The position numbers and the translations under genes were made by a program. From Zygaena filipendulae (Eukaryota > Arthropoda > Insecta > Lepidoptera > Zygaenidae), in assembly GCA_907165275.2 (NCBI GenBank), contig OU015661.1, positions 7,261,501 through 7,325,500 of the forward strand: a stretch of DNA of 64,000 nucleotides. The letters run 5' to 3'. Under the pieces are notes generated by a model, which saw only the letters and a program-made list of their open reading frames with translations, was not told the origin of the DNA and made no database searches. Every line of letters starts with the position of its first letter. The first letter of the stretch is position 1. Shown here one piece after another: positions 26,801 through 36,077 of this stretch.

Positions 26801-29800
26801 CAGATAGTATTAAAATAATAGTATAGTTTTAAATAAAGAAAGCATTCGACAGGAAACCACGCGTGTACCTAGAGGTATGTACTACATACATAATAAATGC
26901 TGACATTGTCACGAGTTTAATATTTCGATGACATCGATATTTGATACATGTACCTTGAGCAATCCATTATGTTCATAATATGGTTCTCAGGATATTACAG
27001 CTAAAGGGCTGCCACTCTGAATTTGTTCTCAATAAATAAACTCAAGAAAATAAATAAAATATAATAATAATAATAAACTATAATTTCATGATGATCGGTT
27101 GAGTAGTTAAGATGTGCAGGCATACCAAGCAAAGAAACTCAAATTCTAATTTGTTCATCCGTGTTAATTTGAGGAAAAAAAACTACTAAAATATATGCCA
27201 CAGCTAGGTAACCATAGGTACGCAGCGCGACGTAGGTACGCAACGGAAGCTCTCAAAAGGAATAACTTTTTTGCAACATTTCTCATTGGTGTGCCGCTAT
27301 TATTGATATTATAGCCTGCAAGTATCCTTCCTTGATAAATTTACACAAAAATAATCTTTCAATTCGAACCATTAGTTCCTCAAATTAACGCATTCAACGA
27401 AACAAACTCTTCAGCTTTATAATATTAGAAGATATTAGGTGGTTTGGATTCAGGCAGTTTCACGGAACGACAAATCATCAAAATTTTACTGATTTGTAAA
27501 AAGGTAGGTATAGAAGCCATTGAAATACATATACTTCAATGATAGAAGTCTATGTTACAACCCTATACTCCACTCACAATTTTGCTTTTATAATAAACAT
27601 AGTACCTAAGCTAAAAATTCTAAGAAATCAAATGTTATATTATAAACGTACGTTATTGTAAAACGACACCTAAATGCTTGCATAATTTAAAGCACTAAGC
27701 TTAACAGGAACTTGTTGTTTGAATAAATATTTTAAAACAGATTAGTCGCGACAACACAATGAGTTCTGTGTGACACGATTAGCACCTCCTCTACTGAAGT
27801 GGAGCCCTCACGAGATAGGAAAGGTAATTACGGTCTCATATTTAATTTATTTTTTGTAACAAGTAAAACAATAAGTAAAACGCGATGATGTAGCGAGAAA
27901 ACTAAATTTGAATACTGGAAATTATAGGTATTTAACGTATATATCACCTAATAAATTAAAATAACACTTGTATTACCACTGGCGCGCCGACAAATCTAAA
28001 GGTCATTCACCCACGTAGGTATAGTTTTTGTTTAATTGTGTTGTTTTTTTATTGTTTTTTTTTTTTATTTACATGTATCTAAGCGCTTCGCCTCGGCAGA
28101 CATTTTTTTACTTTACTGTCCTAGGTATGTAATATTATACTATTAATGAAAATACCGTTTTAAACTTATGGAAATCGGTGTTTGGGCTCTCCTTTTTACG
28201 TACTTTTCCTATTTAACAAATGTGAATGCGAGTTTATTGTTAGGTACGCTTTCACTCCTTAATGGCTCTACCGAACCTCATGAATTTTTACATACACGTT
28301 GTAAAGGTTACAGAGAACATAATATAGCGTCGCCCTACAACAATACCGCGCAAGTCAGATTTGCTTAATTTTTTCAGGAAAAAAGGAAATCTAATCTAAT
28401 CTAATCTTATTCCCGGAATTACCGCGGGAACTCAGATATTAAAGCGGGTGAAACCGCGGGTAGTAATACATCGGAATTAATCCAATACCACTTATTAGTT
28501 ACGAAATCATAACTTGGCAGTTATTAGATACGTAACTACCTGCGTAGTTATATAATACACCTAATTACTATTACATGCCCTCTTGAGTTTGGGAGAGATA
28601 TCGCCGGAATTACGTTTCTTATTAGGTGATTCATGAAAGATACGCCTTGAGGGATAACAATTTTATCACTGGTGTGTTAAGTGTTACCGTAATATTTTGC
28701 GTTTTAGGCGACATGTGTGTATAGGTATGTGTGTGTTATATAATATAACATTCCTTCACATATACTTATTTACCTGTACCTTATTTTTACATATGCATCT
28801 ACATTGTTAGTATAGTTTACTTCATTAATCTTTGAACTCTATTTCAGTAACGATCTGTATAATTTATTGTTAACATCTAATGTACCTACCTCATTTAGCT
28901 AACGACTATTTACTGCTCTCACTGTTCCAAAGGTTGTCACTAAACTATTAATTTGTTATTTACTTTCCCATGTATTTCTTTGTATTAATACGAGCCCTTA
29001 ATTTTAAGATAGGCAGTTCTATTCCTACATTCAAATGTAAAACTCGTATCTGATCCTAAATAAAAATAATATTTTATTTTTAAAGTTGTTTTCGCCACTA
29101 CCACATAACACACGTTAACGAACTGTTGTGAATCATAAGATACAAGCTGTTCCACGTGGTCTCACCAGCGTTAACTCCAGGAATTCCGGGATAAAAAGTA
29201 CCCTATGTACGTATACTGTAGGTACCCGTCTAAATATATAGCTTGTGCGTTACCATTTTTTAGAAGGTAGAGTGGGTATAGTAAGTTATCCCTAAAAGCC
29301 TGATATGCAATCGAGGACGTTTTTGTAGATGTATAAGATTGCATGTCCACTGCAACGGAGCGAACTGGCGGACCGGTGAGCGAGGTAAACAAAATAGAAT
29401 TGCATAAAATCTCCGCTCCTGAAGATCTATTGGTAGATTTTTACCTGGCTCACTAGTCCGACTGCTGCTCCTCCAGTGGACAGGCAGCCTAAAAGAGGTA
29501 CCTATATCCCACCATGCATTGTTTTGTTATATCTCAAAGGGATTAGGTAGCGTTTTCGATGAAAGCTCCCAGCTTGACTTTTTCCGACACTTCCAACAAT
29601 AGGCTATTTGACTAATTTTTTTTAGTCCGTCTTGTATAGATTAATAAAAAATATTAGACACGTATTTTTTCTTTTTTTACGTAATCAAAAAATAACAGAG
29701 ATACATTGAGTTGAAATTTCGCGTGACGTCACTAACTAGAGTTTGTATGGCGGCTTGTAGCGGTAATTGACGTCACGAGCCCCCACACTAAACTTTAATG

Positions 29801-32800
29801 CGCTTTATCTCTGTGTATTTTCATTTATTTGAAAAATAAAAAAATACGTGTCTAATGATTTTAATTAAAATTTTGAGTTTCAAAAGTTGTCAACATCCCT
29901 ATTATCGTAGACCCTTTAAATCCTTTTTTATATAATCTAAATTGATGAACTGATTCTTGTTCAACCTTGCTGATTTAAAACCGCATGAAAATCGGTTCAG
30001 TATTTTTTTTAGTTTATCGCGAACAAACAGACAGACAGACGCGGAGGAGGACTTTGTTTTATAATTGATGTAGTGTAGTGTAGTGATAAAATAGCATTGT
30101 ATCAATACGACAAAACGACATAAACCTTCCTATACAATTTCATTTTTTCGTGCACCGAATTAGAATTATTACATTAGATAGTTTGATATAATTATTATAA
30201 TAATACATAATATGAAATTGGTGGTTAGGACTTCCAACTTTAAATTTATACAGCTATTTACTCATGCTTTTTTGTGTTTTGGAAATTCTAATTCATCTGT
30301 TTTTTCCTCTTTTGGTTTTTTCTTTGCGTCGCTCAGTTTACAAAATGGAAAATTTGAAATATCGCATTATTTACACAGATAATATAATACTATAGGTAAG
30401 TATATCTAACAAATGCGATGTTAAATAGATATTATTATCTCTGCAAAAACAAACAAACTTAAATTTGCATTTGTAATAATACAGGCTGTAAGGTTAAACG
30501 AGAGACGTACCGAAGGAACTCCTCCTTATTCGATTCTCGTTTTAAATATCTACAAAGTCAACGTTAATTTTTGACGTAATTATTCATTAAAAATAAATTA
30601 ACGAAAATGGGAACCGATACCAAGGGGATTGTGAAGGAGATCGGCCGGCGCCCTAGAGCCAAAGGCGGTCTTCGTTATAGCGAGTGTCATGGAATCTTTG
30701 TGGTTTTAGCCGCACATGTTTGGCTTTTTACGGATGTGTCCGACCAAATATTTTCTTATCCGGCTTGTCAAGCTTTTGCTAGGCTTTTTGTCTGGCTGTC
30801 ACACGAGTCGAAAGTTGAGCGTAAGTAAAGCGTAATACAAAAACATAATAAAAAAGTAACAATTTTTTTTTACCGAATTTCAGCTTTTAGAACATGTGTT
30901 CTACTTCAAAAAAGCTATGATTAGCTATTAAAAAAGTATGGCCGGCTTTTAGGGTAAATTGAGCGCCGTGTCTGGCTTTTATATTTTTGAACCTGGAAAC
31001 CTTAGCTGGGAGCGACAAGGGGCGGGCTATTTAATTGGGATTCAGTAACAGAAATCGGATACGAGTAATTTATTAACTCTTACATCAAAATTATAATTTT
31101 GTATTCAATAAAATATAATTATTTAGAGTACCTAGTCATATTGTTATCTCCTATGATTTATAAATAGTCTGCTGCAGTCGTGATCGGGAGTTGACAGAAA
31201 TCATTCCATTTAACCTTCTGAATGTTGATTAGCGTTACCATGCTAACTATATTGTGTACGACATACTTACAGGTTCACAATTAACAAGGAACCAATAATA
31301 TACCTAAACAAGTGAAATTTTCTTAGCTTATCATATTTAGGTTTAAGCGGATATTTTGATCTTCCACCTCTTGGTATACCTAAGTAAACATTATCATCAT
31401 CTATCTATATAATATGTAAATATAAAACACTTTGTCCTCAATGACTGACTGACGGATCAACGCACAGCCTAAACCGCTGATCGTCGAACTTGGAGAACTT
31501 GGAGGGTGTGTTTTTTGTATCATGTAGATAGGTGTCCAATGAGAAAGGATTTTCCGAAATTCTACCCCTACTTATAATTGGGTGTTTTCCGGGGTATGAA
31601 AATCAAAATTCTTATTAGTCCGTCAGTTAGAAAATAAAAAAATAATAAACACGTATTTTTTTCTTTTTCCGGCCATGTATTGGAAGTTGAAAAGATGAGG
31701 ATGAGGAGGATGATTAAATGAAGAACACGAGGCTGTGATAACTGGTAAAATTGTCGCACAAACTAAAATATACAATGTTTACGATAAGAAAATATAATCC
31801 TTACTAATATTATAAATGTGAAAGTGACTTTTTGTTTGTTTGTTTGTTTGTTACGCTTTTACGCCTTAGCGGCACAACCGATCAGTAAATTTTGCAAACA
31901 AGTTTTCAAGGGGTTTATTTACTACTAGCTATTCGGAATTCCTGAACTCTGGAACTGTCCGGAACTCCGAACAGCTAGTGGTAAATTATTTTCTGAATTC
32001 CCTTTTCTTTTAATTTTTTTTTTGTCGATGTATGATACATCCAGAAATACAACAATGCATTATGATTAGCTAGAATAATAATTTCCACTAATAAAATTAA
32101 TCCTGTTTACTTGTCATAAATGTCAATGGCAACTATCAATAGAGTACAAGATTCGGATTGGCGACGCCAGTCGGCAGCACCTTCGTTGTGCACGCTGGGA
32201 TATACAACGGCCTAAAAAAAATTGTCAAGTAGCCAATTATTATAAAAAAGCCAGTGTGGTTTGTCCGTACATGCCGCTTAAAGTTTCTCGCACATTGCAT
32301 AGGGTTTATACTTATGGTACGTTAGACCTCCACACTCATGCACGAAAATTTTTAGTTTGCAGCTTAGGGTGTTAATTGAACTTCATACGTGAGGGGAGGG
32401 TGATTGAGAATATTCTAGAATGTTTGAGAATATTCTGAAATTTTCCAGAATGTTCTTGAATTTTGCTTACGAAATTAGAATTGAGAGTTTATGACAATAA
32501 TTAAAGTGTGGGGATCTTGGGCTTCTTCGAAGAGCTTTCCTATTTGTTATACGTATATACTAGATGTAGTTTTATAAGTAGGTATATTGAGCTTATCAAT
32601 TATTTATTTATTAATTAAACTATAGATAGTCGAAGCGTAGCGATTTGGAGTTTGCGAACAAGTCTCTACTATAAAGATGTCGTACGAGTGATTATTTGAT
32701 AACGTGATTCTGACAACGTGTATATAAAACTTTGTAGTGATCGGTTGAGCCGTTTAGCCGTGAAAGCCTAACAAACAAGCAAACAAACTCACTTTCGAAT

Positions 32801-33371
32801 TTAAAATATTAGTAAGGATAAGCAAAAAAAACAAGCGTGCAAAAAAAATCTTTCCTCTTTATAATATTAGTAAAGATTAGTATATTAGTATCGATGCAAA
32901 GACTTATTCTAAAACATTTTAAATCAATTATGCCACTTAGCAAATTCAAACCTATAGTTGCAATAAGATCAAGAAGTGTACCTAATGATTAAATTAAAGC
33001 AATTGACCAATAATTTCTGACAGTGAAACCGGAAGATCAAAAACTCGTGACGATGACGTATATTTGTCAACACCTATAGGTATTCTAATACCTACCCATT
33101 CTAATACCAATAATTACAATAGCAAAATTTTTAAATTTTTCTTCTGGTATTGCAAAATCTTAATAATTTTTAAATTTATTTTGAAGTTTAATCACATACG
33201 GTACTTAATGGTATGTTGAAAGCATTTAAAATAAGAACGTTATAATGTAATTCAAAAATATTTTCAGTTTGAGTTTGAATTATTTGTTACAATAATTAAG
33301 GTATGATAAACTGTGCAGAACCAAGAGTATTGCATTCATAGATTAAAATAAGACTTACCAAGTAGAGCCAT
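8294..33371 (-). CDS. Leucine-rich-repeat transmembrane protein, halfway / singed wings 2-like
   Basis: Nine coding exons in transcript order: 33371-33359, 26003-25796, 24909-24750, 21481-21319, 15820-15663, 15124-14951, 11287-11129, 10254-10054, 8488-8294. All junctions have AG/GT signals and matching phase, giving 476 residues. The 13-nt first exon (MALLG) joins exon 2 to make a clean signal peptide ending near residue 24 (PVAQ). Next come a cysteine-containing N-terminal part, a first LRR block (about 75-180) closed by [13 protein letters not shown], a second LRR N-cap (CPAPCEC, from 240), further LRRs with LYLDNNSLS and VLSLRGNML, a C-cap NPWRCDCHF (369-377), one membrane helix (about 431-453) and a 23-residue basic tail. 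This predicts a type I surface or secreted-pathway protein. Domain order and size recall insect halfway / singed wings 2, which is linked to ecdysone-regulated development in flies; the exact orthology is inferred. A 5' UTR acceptor may lie at 33397/33396. Transposons fill the introns but break no exon. Confidence 0.88.
8571..9010 (+). repeat. Two retroposon copies (CCGCGG/TTCCCGCGG family)
   Basis: Copy one (about 8571-8785) runs from AACTAGCTGTTGCCC through AAGTTCCCGCGTAAATTCCG, TTCAGTAGATCCAGAGATTA and ends in CTTTATAATATTAGTATAAA. Copy two (about 8806-9010) has AGTTCCCGTGGGAATTCCGG. The family's 3' end, TATAATATTAGTA, is typical. Both lie in the last intron of the LRR gene, or just at its last exon boundary. 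Confidence 0.85.
9779..9937. mobile_element. Foldback MITE with arms of about 60 bp
   Basis: The left arm AGGGGAGCACGAATT..CTCTCGTCCTTTAGATATC..GTATG pairs with the right arm CATACAAAAAAAACGCTTTG..GACGAGAGCGAAAAGTTCG..GTGCTCCCCCT. The loop holds GGATGGCGTTGATC. It sits in the intron between LRR-gene exons 8 and 9. Confidence 0.85.
11808..12240. repeat. Probable end of a non-LTR retroelement, with ATTT repeats
   Basis: An (ATTT)n tract at about 11811-11835 is followed by sequence that on the minus strand reads like a retroelement 3' part (AAGTGTTCTACGC, CTTGGGACAGGAGAGCTTG on the plus strand). No intact frame survives. The assignment is tentative. Confidence 0.4.
12363..12593. mobile_element. 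Foldback MITE starting CCGCACTCAGAGTC
   Basis: The left arm contains CCGCACTCAGAGTC, TTACTTAGTTAAGTATAGAT and AACTGCCGCAATCAGA. The right arm is their inverse, ending GACTCTGAGTGCGG. The arms are about 100 bp and nearly perfect. A diverged half copy is at 58629-58725. Confidence 0.88.
12750..13020. repeat. Degenerate TGACGTCA-family MITE
   Basis: It shares AACTTTAATGCGCTTAAT, CTGACGGACTAA and the end TTTTCATATCCCGGCAATATG with better copies. The central octamer is lost (CGTGACTTCTCG). Confidence 0.65.
13171..13500. mobile_element. MITE of the TGACGTCA family, copy 2
   Basis: The ends AATGGGGACGTTGAC and GTCAACATGCCCATT are inverted repeats. The body aligns along its length with the copy at 6466-6781. 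One TGACGTCA is intact and the second is mutated to TGACATCA. Confidence 0.88.
14093..14250 (+). repeat. Retroposon copy (CCGCGG family)
   Basis: It begins ACTAGCTGACCCCCGCGTTT and continues through GCGGTAATTTCAGAGTACTC and GATAAAAAGTACCCTATCAC. The 3' part is lost. Confidence 0.75.
14310..14580 (+). repeat. 3' end of a non-LTR retroelement with TTTC-rich tail
   Basis: The block CAGCGCTAGGAGTGCCCGCA, then GTGCTGAGGCAGTGACCG and GACGCATCACACAAGCACC, precedes AAATAAATGCC and a TTTCTTTC tail. A poly(A)-signal-like hexamer followed by a simple repeat is typical of retroelement 3' ends. The family was not identified. Confidence 0.55.
14700..14790 (-). repeat. Retroposon copy (CCGCGG family), reverse orientation
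   Basis: It reads GAATTCCGAAAGTCACGCGG then GAAACCGCGGGGCACAGCTA, the inverse of the family's 5' end. It lies just downstream of LRR-gene exon 6. Confidence 0.8.
15189..15285. repeat. Fragment of the TGACGTCA-family MITE
   Basis: It carries ATATTGGATACGTATTTTTT, CGGCGATACATTGATTGG and one intact TGACGTCA, then stops. Confidence 0.75.
16581..16800. repeat. Direct repeat pair beside a small hairpin
   Basis: ACCATACACGCACTAAGTCA and GGCCATCCTAACAAGTGTAT at about 16648-16692 recur with few changes at about 16742-16790. A hairpin with CCACTCCC/GGGAGTGG arms precedes them at about 16586-16612. Probably a decayed transposon. Confidence 0.6.
17560..17632 (+). repeat. Non-LTR retroelement 3' end with TATTC tail
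   Basis: ACACTGTACAATAAAGAG is followed by (TATTC)n. This poly(A)-signal plus simple-repeat ending is characteristic of several insect LINE clades. The 61-codon open frame just upstream (17396-17581) probably belongs to the same remnant. Confidence 0.6.
18983..19115. mobile_element. Perfect palindromic foldback element, 59-bp arms
   Basis: Both arms run GGGCTAAGATGCGCAACACG..ATTCTCGTCGAC with no mismatch that I can see. They are separated by a 15-nt loop (AAAGCCATACAATAT). Flanking sequence at 18954-18978 is itself a 9-bp hairpin (AGGTATGAG/CTCATACCT). The absence of arm divergence implies recent insertion or active conversion. Confidence 0.92.
19180..19335 (-). repeat. Retroposon copy (CCGCGG family), reverse orientation
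   Basis: It contains GTTGTCAGGGGTACAGAGAA, TATCCCCGAATTCCTGCGGG and AACTCCGAAATTACCGCAGG. The end is diverged. Confidence 0.75.
19870..20072. mobile_element. TIR element TGGACGCAGATAAGCA, copy 1
   Basis: The left end TGGACGCAGATAAGCAAAAA and right end ATTGCTTATCTATGTCCA are inverted repeats extended by GTTAACCCACA/TGTGGGTTAAC. The body has ATTATGTGTTTACCTTATTA. Other copies: 39263-39499 and 52619-52854. There is no open frame, so it is a non-autonomous element of unknown superfamily. Confidence 0.85.
20858..21055 (-). repeat. Retroposon copy (CCGCGG family), nearly full, reverse orientation
   Basis: It starts CTAATATATAAAATTCTCGT, passes CGAAACGGCTTGACCGATTC and CGGAATTCCCGCGGGAACTC and ends ACCGCGGGGCACAGCTAGTA. 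It is one of the best-preserved copies in the window. Confidence 0.88.
22247..22372. repeat. Truncated TGACGTCA-family MITE
   Basis: The left end AATGGGCATGTTGACTAATT and the first 120 bp are present, through CGGCGATACATTGAGTTGAA. The copy then breaks off before the octamer region. Confidence 0.8.
23505..24605. repeat. Composite repeat: inverted-repeat element joined to a retroelement tail
   Basis: The first part (about 23505-23830) has inverted arms (AAAAAGCTAAAAATGAAA..TTTGTGCTACCACTGATCG against CGATCAGTGGTAGCACAAAC..TTAGCTTTTTAG) around a GC-rich centre with CTCGTGGCGGGAGTGGACTT. The second part (to 24605) has two diverged units of the repeat whose reverse translation includes [15 protein letters not shown]. 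The same two-part arrangement forms the duplicated block at 59028-62926. The open frames here are repeat-derived. Confidence 0.75.
25015..25425 (+). repeat. Two nested retroposon copies (CCGCGG family)
   Basis: The sequence AATTTCGGAGTTCCCGAGGG, GATAAAAGTACCCTATG appears twice (about 25110-25170 and 25235-25285), followed by the CCAT array and the family 3' end CTTTATAATATTAGTAGGAT. A poly-C run sits at about 24965-24979. Confidence 0.8.
25301..25384. repeat. (CCAT)21 microsatellite
   Basis: It has 21 perfect CCAT units. It expanded inside a retroposon copy, where family members normally carry a few CATCCA units (for example AACATCCAAACATCCA near 57700). It lies in LRR-gene intron 2. Confidence 0.97.
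28160..28466 (-). repeat. Retroposon copy (CCGCGG family), reverse orientation
   Basis: CTTTCACTCCTTAATGGCTC and ACGTTGTAAAGGTTACAGAG are followed, after an (ATCTA)n-like insert, by ATTACCGCGGGAACTCAG and GGGTGAAACCGCGGG. The 66-codon open frame inside is a product of this repeat. Confidence 0.75.
29599..29903. mobile_element. MITE of the TGACGTCA family, copy 3
   Basis: The ends are AATAGGCTATTTGACTAA and GTCAACATCCCTATT. The body contains two intact TGACGTCA octamers and is inverted relative to the copy at 6466-6781. Confidence 0.85.
31576..31985. repeat. MITE fragment followed by a reverse retroposon copy
   Basis: 31576-31672 carries one end of the TGACGTCA MITE (AATTGGGTGTTTTCCGGGGT, TTAGTCCGTCAGTTAG). 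31797-31985 is a CCGCGG-family retroposon in reverse, from CTTACTAATATTATAAATGT to GGAACTCCGAACAGCTAG, with a diverged 5' block. Confidence 0.7.
32505..32700 (+). repeat. Fragment of the LTR family seen at 36078 and 37045
   Basis: TGTGGGGATCTTGGGCTTCT, a diverged centre and GTCGAAGCGTAGCGATTTGG match the first 170 bp of the two longer LTRs. The remainder is absent. Confidence 0.7.
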
Positions 33372-33724
33372 TTTTAAAAATCTAGATATCGAGGCACTAC
33401 AAAATTTCCAAAATGTTGGAGAAAAAGCAATAACTAATTCAAGCGTTTTAGTACAATAATATATTGTATATTAATTAATATTAAACAGCATTAGTATTTT
33501 GTAAAAGTGGCGGCACAACTCATTTCGTGGAAAGCCCGTGATTGTCATTTTCCGTGCTCACTGAAATTCGTGAGCCGCGTTCAAAGACACGATAACGACT
33601 GAAAGTTAGAAGCCTGAAAATTAAAATCGCTAACATTACAGCATCTGAAGGCTTTAATTGGCGTTCGTTTTACACCTACTTATGATATTTAATAGAGCCA
33701 TGCGGCGTCATAGTATTGGTAGGT

Positions 33725-34012
33725 ACTACTTATCTTCATTCTATCACTATTCCCCGTGGATTTGCCTGCGTTAATATCGGAGTTCCCGCTGAAATTCTAG
33801 CATAAGACAGAGTTACTTTCGCATTTATAATATACAAGCTGTGCCCCGCGGTTTCATCCGCGGTAATTTCGGAGTTCCCGCGGGAATTCCGGGATATAAA
33901 GTGCCCTATGTCCTTCTCTGTATCTCTGACAACGTGCATGCCAAATTTTATCCAAAGCCATTTTTGCGTGATTGAGTATCAAACATCCAAACATCCAACC
34001 TTTCACATCTGT
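33725..34012 (+). repeat. Retroposon copies (CCGCGG family)
   Basis: A diverged partial copy (about 33745-33830) adjoins a good copy (from about 33830) with TGCCCCGCGGTTTCATCCGC, GGAGTTCCCGCGGGAATTCC and AACATCCAAACATCCAACC. Both lie upstream of the first coding exon of the LRR gene and could include part of its 5' region. Confidence 0.85.
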
Positions 34013-34019
34013 CTATACT

Positions 34020-34134
34020 ATGTATAATAAAAGAGTAGAATCCGCGATTCTGTACATTGAATATTTTTACCTAAAATTGAAAGGGGTGATAAAAGAAGAG
34101 TAACCAAGCCCAAAAAAAAGTTTTAAAATTCTTT

Positions 34135-34167
<33 letters not shown>

Positions 34168-34168
34168 A
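34020..34168 (-). repeat. Retroposon half, split by the pogo-like insertion (other half 35797-35965)
   Basis: The left half ends in (TCTG)n and TA at 34167-34168. The right half resumes after TA at 35797-35798 with CGCGATCAATCTCCGCATCT and ends CGCGGGGCACAGCTAGT. Joining the halves restores a normal family member. Confidence 0.85.
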
Positions 34169-35796
34169 GAGGAAAGTCACCAAATATGGAATACCATTTT
34201 ATTTTTGGGATATAAAAAAAAAACTTCTTATAAATTAAACCAGTTTAATGTTTTTACTAATCAGTCATACATTTATATGTAGTAATTAACAGCCTTTAAT
34301 CAAATATATTAATTATCAAATTAAAATCTAACACAAAAAACAAAATCACAAATGAGTAACCAAATATGGAATAGGTACCCATATATGGAATATAAGCATA
34401 AATCAACATAACAATAACAGAAATTGACATTAATATCTTTGAGATCAATTAAATGAATATAACATATTGTGATCAATGAAAGCAGTTACATAATTACTTG
34501 CAAAAGTCACAGATCCAAGTATCCAACTCTGGACCAGCACAATCATAATGTGCCCAGAGCCCACAAATCAAGCATTTAATCCAGCTTTCTCCACTTTTAT
34601 CCATGGAAAAAAGTCTTGAACAGAACATACATGCTGCATCAGCAGAGTCAGGAGGTACTTGGTCCATCAACTCATCATGTTCACTACCTTCATCAAACTG
34701 TCGTCTAGTTCCTCAGAGTCTTCTTCTTCACCATCATCCTTAGTTTTCTTCATTTGTTTGTTTCTCTTCCCAGTTTTCTTCTTATTCTTTGTCTTGACTA
34801 GTTTACTTTCTTTTTCTTGTCTCTTCATATTTTTATTTTCTAAATCATTTTTGTAGGGAGAAGATGTTATGACTGCTGCTACAGCAGCTTTTCTTCCTCT
34901 GCTAGATACTTTTCTTCGTTTCTCTGGCACTGGACTTATGGCATGCGGAGACACCAGACCCAAACTGCTGCGATTAAGCCCAGAAGTCGAAGGTCCAGGT
35001 TCAGGTTGTAAATTATGTAAATTGGCAGTTGTTTGTGGTGCAGGTATTTCCACCAGAACTTGACCAGTTTCAGATCTTGATTCCAGCAGAGGGATATTGG
35101 TTGTACAACCGTCTATTACAGCATTTTGTCGCGCAGCAATAAAGTCCACATCAGTGAAGACATTTTTATTTAAAGGCCACAATCCAGTGACTTTGAACCC
35201 GTTGGCTGCAATTTCGCCTATTTGTACTTTCAAATAGGATTTGCCAAACAGCTCCACGATATCATATGGACGTCCCAGGTTTTTCGTTTGGTTGATTGCA
35301 AACCGGACATTCTAAAAACAAACATTACATATATTTTTAAAGAAATAATAGCAAGTATCTATCATATGAAATATTAAGATCTAATTATGGAATATTCCAT
35401 AATTAGACACCGACGGCTGTCCATATTTGGATTTTTATACTAGTTCATACTCTTCTAAATATTTTTTCAAATCACAATATTTTAATGACAAAAGATCACA
35501 AAATGGTGAAATAAACATAATACCGATATACTAAATAGTATAACACTTATGTATACAAACATATCAGCTGGTAATACTCATTTATTACTTACCTTTAAAA
35601 TTTTCTGCACGGCAGCAAATCAAAACACGCCTGCCACACGTGAAGCGTTCGCGCAAGTGACTCGATGGTGTGAGTACGATGGTTAGTAGACCGAATGAAA
35701 CAGGAGATGGTCGAGTGTTGCGTTTCATACTTATAGTCTTAGAGAAATGAAGGTATTCCATATTAGGATACTATTTCATATTTGGTGACTTTCCTC
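34169..35796 (-). mobile_element. Pogo/Tigger-like DNA transposon, internally deleted, 1628 bp
   Basis: The terminal repeats GAGGAAAGTCACCAAATATG are identical for 20 bp at both ends and are flanked by TA, the target of the Tc1/mariner/pogo superfamily. Related motifs TATGGAATA recur inside both ends. The single coding remnant (34494-35313) has no DDE catalytic core, so the copy is non-autonomous. It interrupts a retroposon, so it is younger than that copy. It sits 0.8 kb upstream of the LRR-gene start codon. Confidence 0.88.
34494..35313 (-). pseudogene. C-terminal part of a pogo-like transposase with a PHD-like finger
   Basis: The first part (35313-34667) reads [16 protein letters not shown] and [16 protein letters not shown], the typical end of the DDE domain in pogo/Tigger-like transposases. 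A Pro/Ser-rich linker (PEPGPSTSG) and a basic Lys-rich stretch follow. After a one-base frame change near 34685-34710 the other frame continues with CMFC, WIKCLICGLWAHYDC and WICDFCK, a C4-H-C3 PHD-like finger, then a stop at 34494. An acceptor (TTTTTAG) at 35314 and a donor-like AAAG/GTAAGT near 35595 suggest the ancestor had an intron. The catalytic half is missing. Confidence 0.82.
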
Positions 35797-35965
35797 TACG
35801 CGATCAATCTCCGCATCTTCTGAACCGATTTTCATGCGGTTTTCACAGATAGGTTAATTTTAGCCTGGAGCTACATATAGGCTTTGTTTCATTGAAATCG
35901 GATGTCGGGAAAAAAAGTTGTTGTATAAAAACTTTTCGCGCGGGTAAAACCGCGGGGCACAGCTA

Positions 35966-36077
35966 GTTATAATAATATTACTAATTAATATTACTAATTA
36001 GGATAATAATATTACTAATTGTTCCCCGCGATTTCACCTGAGTTAAAGATATCCCACCGCTGTCACCGGTTAAAGAG
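35966..36077. other. Short AT-rich spacer
   Basis: It holds repeats of AATATTACTAATTA and a broken retroposon end (TTCCCCGCGATTTCACCTG). Nothing else is seen. Confidence 0.5.

Larger units (their letters stand above)
26004..33358 (-). other. First coding intron (7.3 kb) of the LRR gene
   Basis: The donor at 33358 reads GTAAGTC after CTACTTG; the acceptor before 26003 reads TTGTTCAG. It is filled with AT-rich sequence, retroposon fragments (about 27060-27430, 28160-28466, 29153-29215, 31797-31985, 32640-32880), a MITE at 29599-29903 and an LTR fragment near 32505-32700. A 73-codon frame at 30607-30828 has a good start context but no recognisable motif and is not called. Confidence 0.75.

Noticed and set aside
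30607..30828. 73-codon plus-strand open frame with good start context
   Set aside because: No recognisable motif and no splice partners. It lies within the first intron of the LRR gene and part of its text (GGCTTTTTACG, TTGTCTGGCTGTC) recurs nearby, so it is probably repeat-derived.
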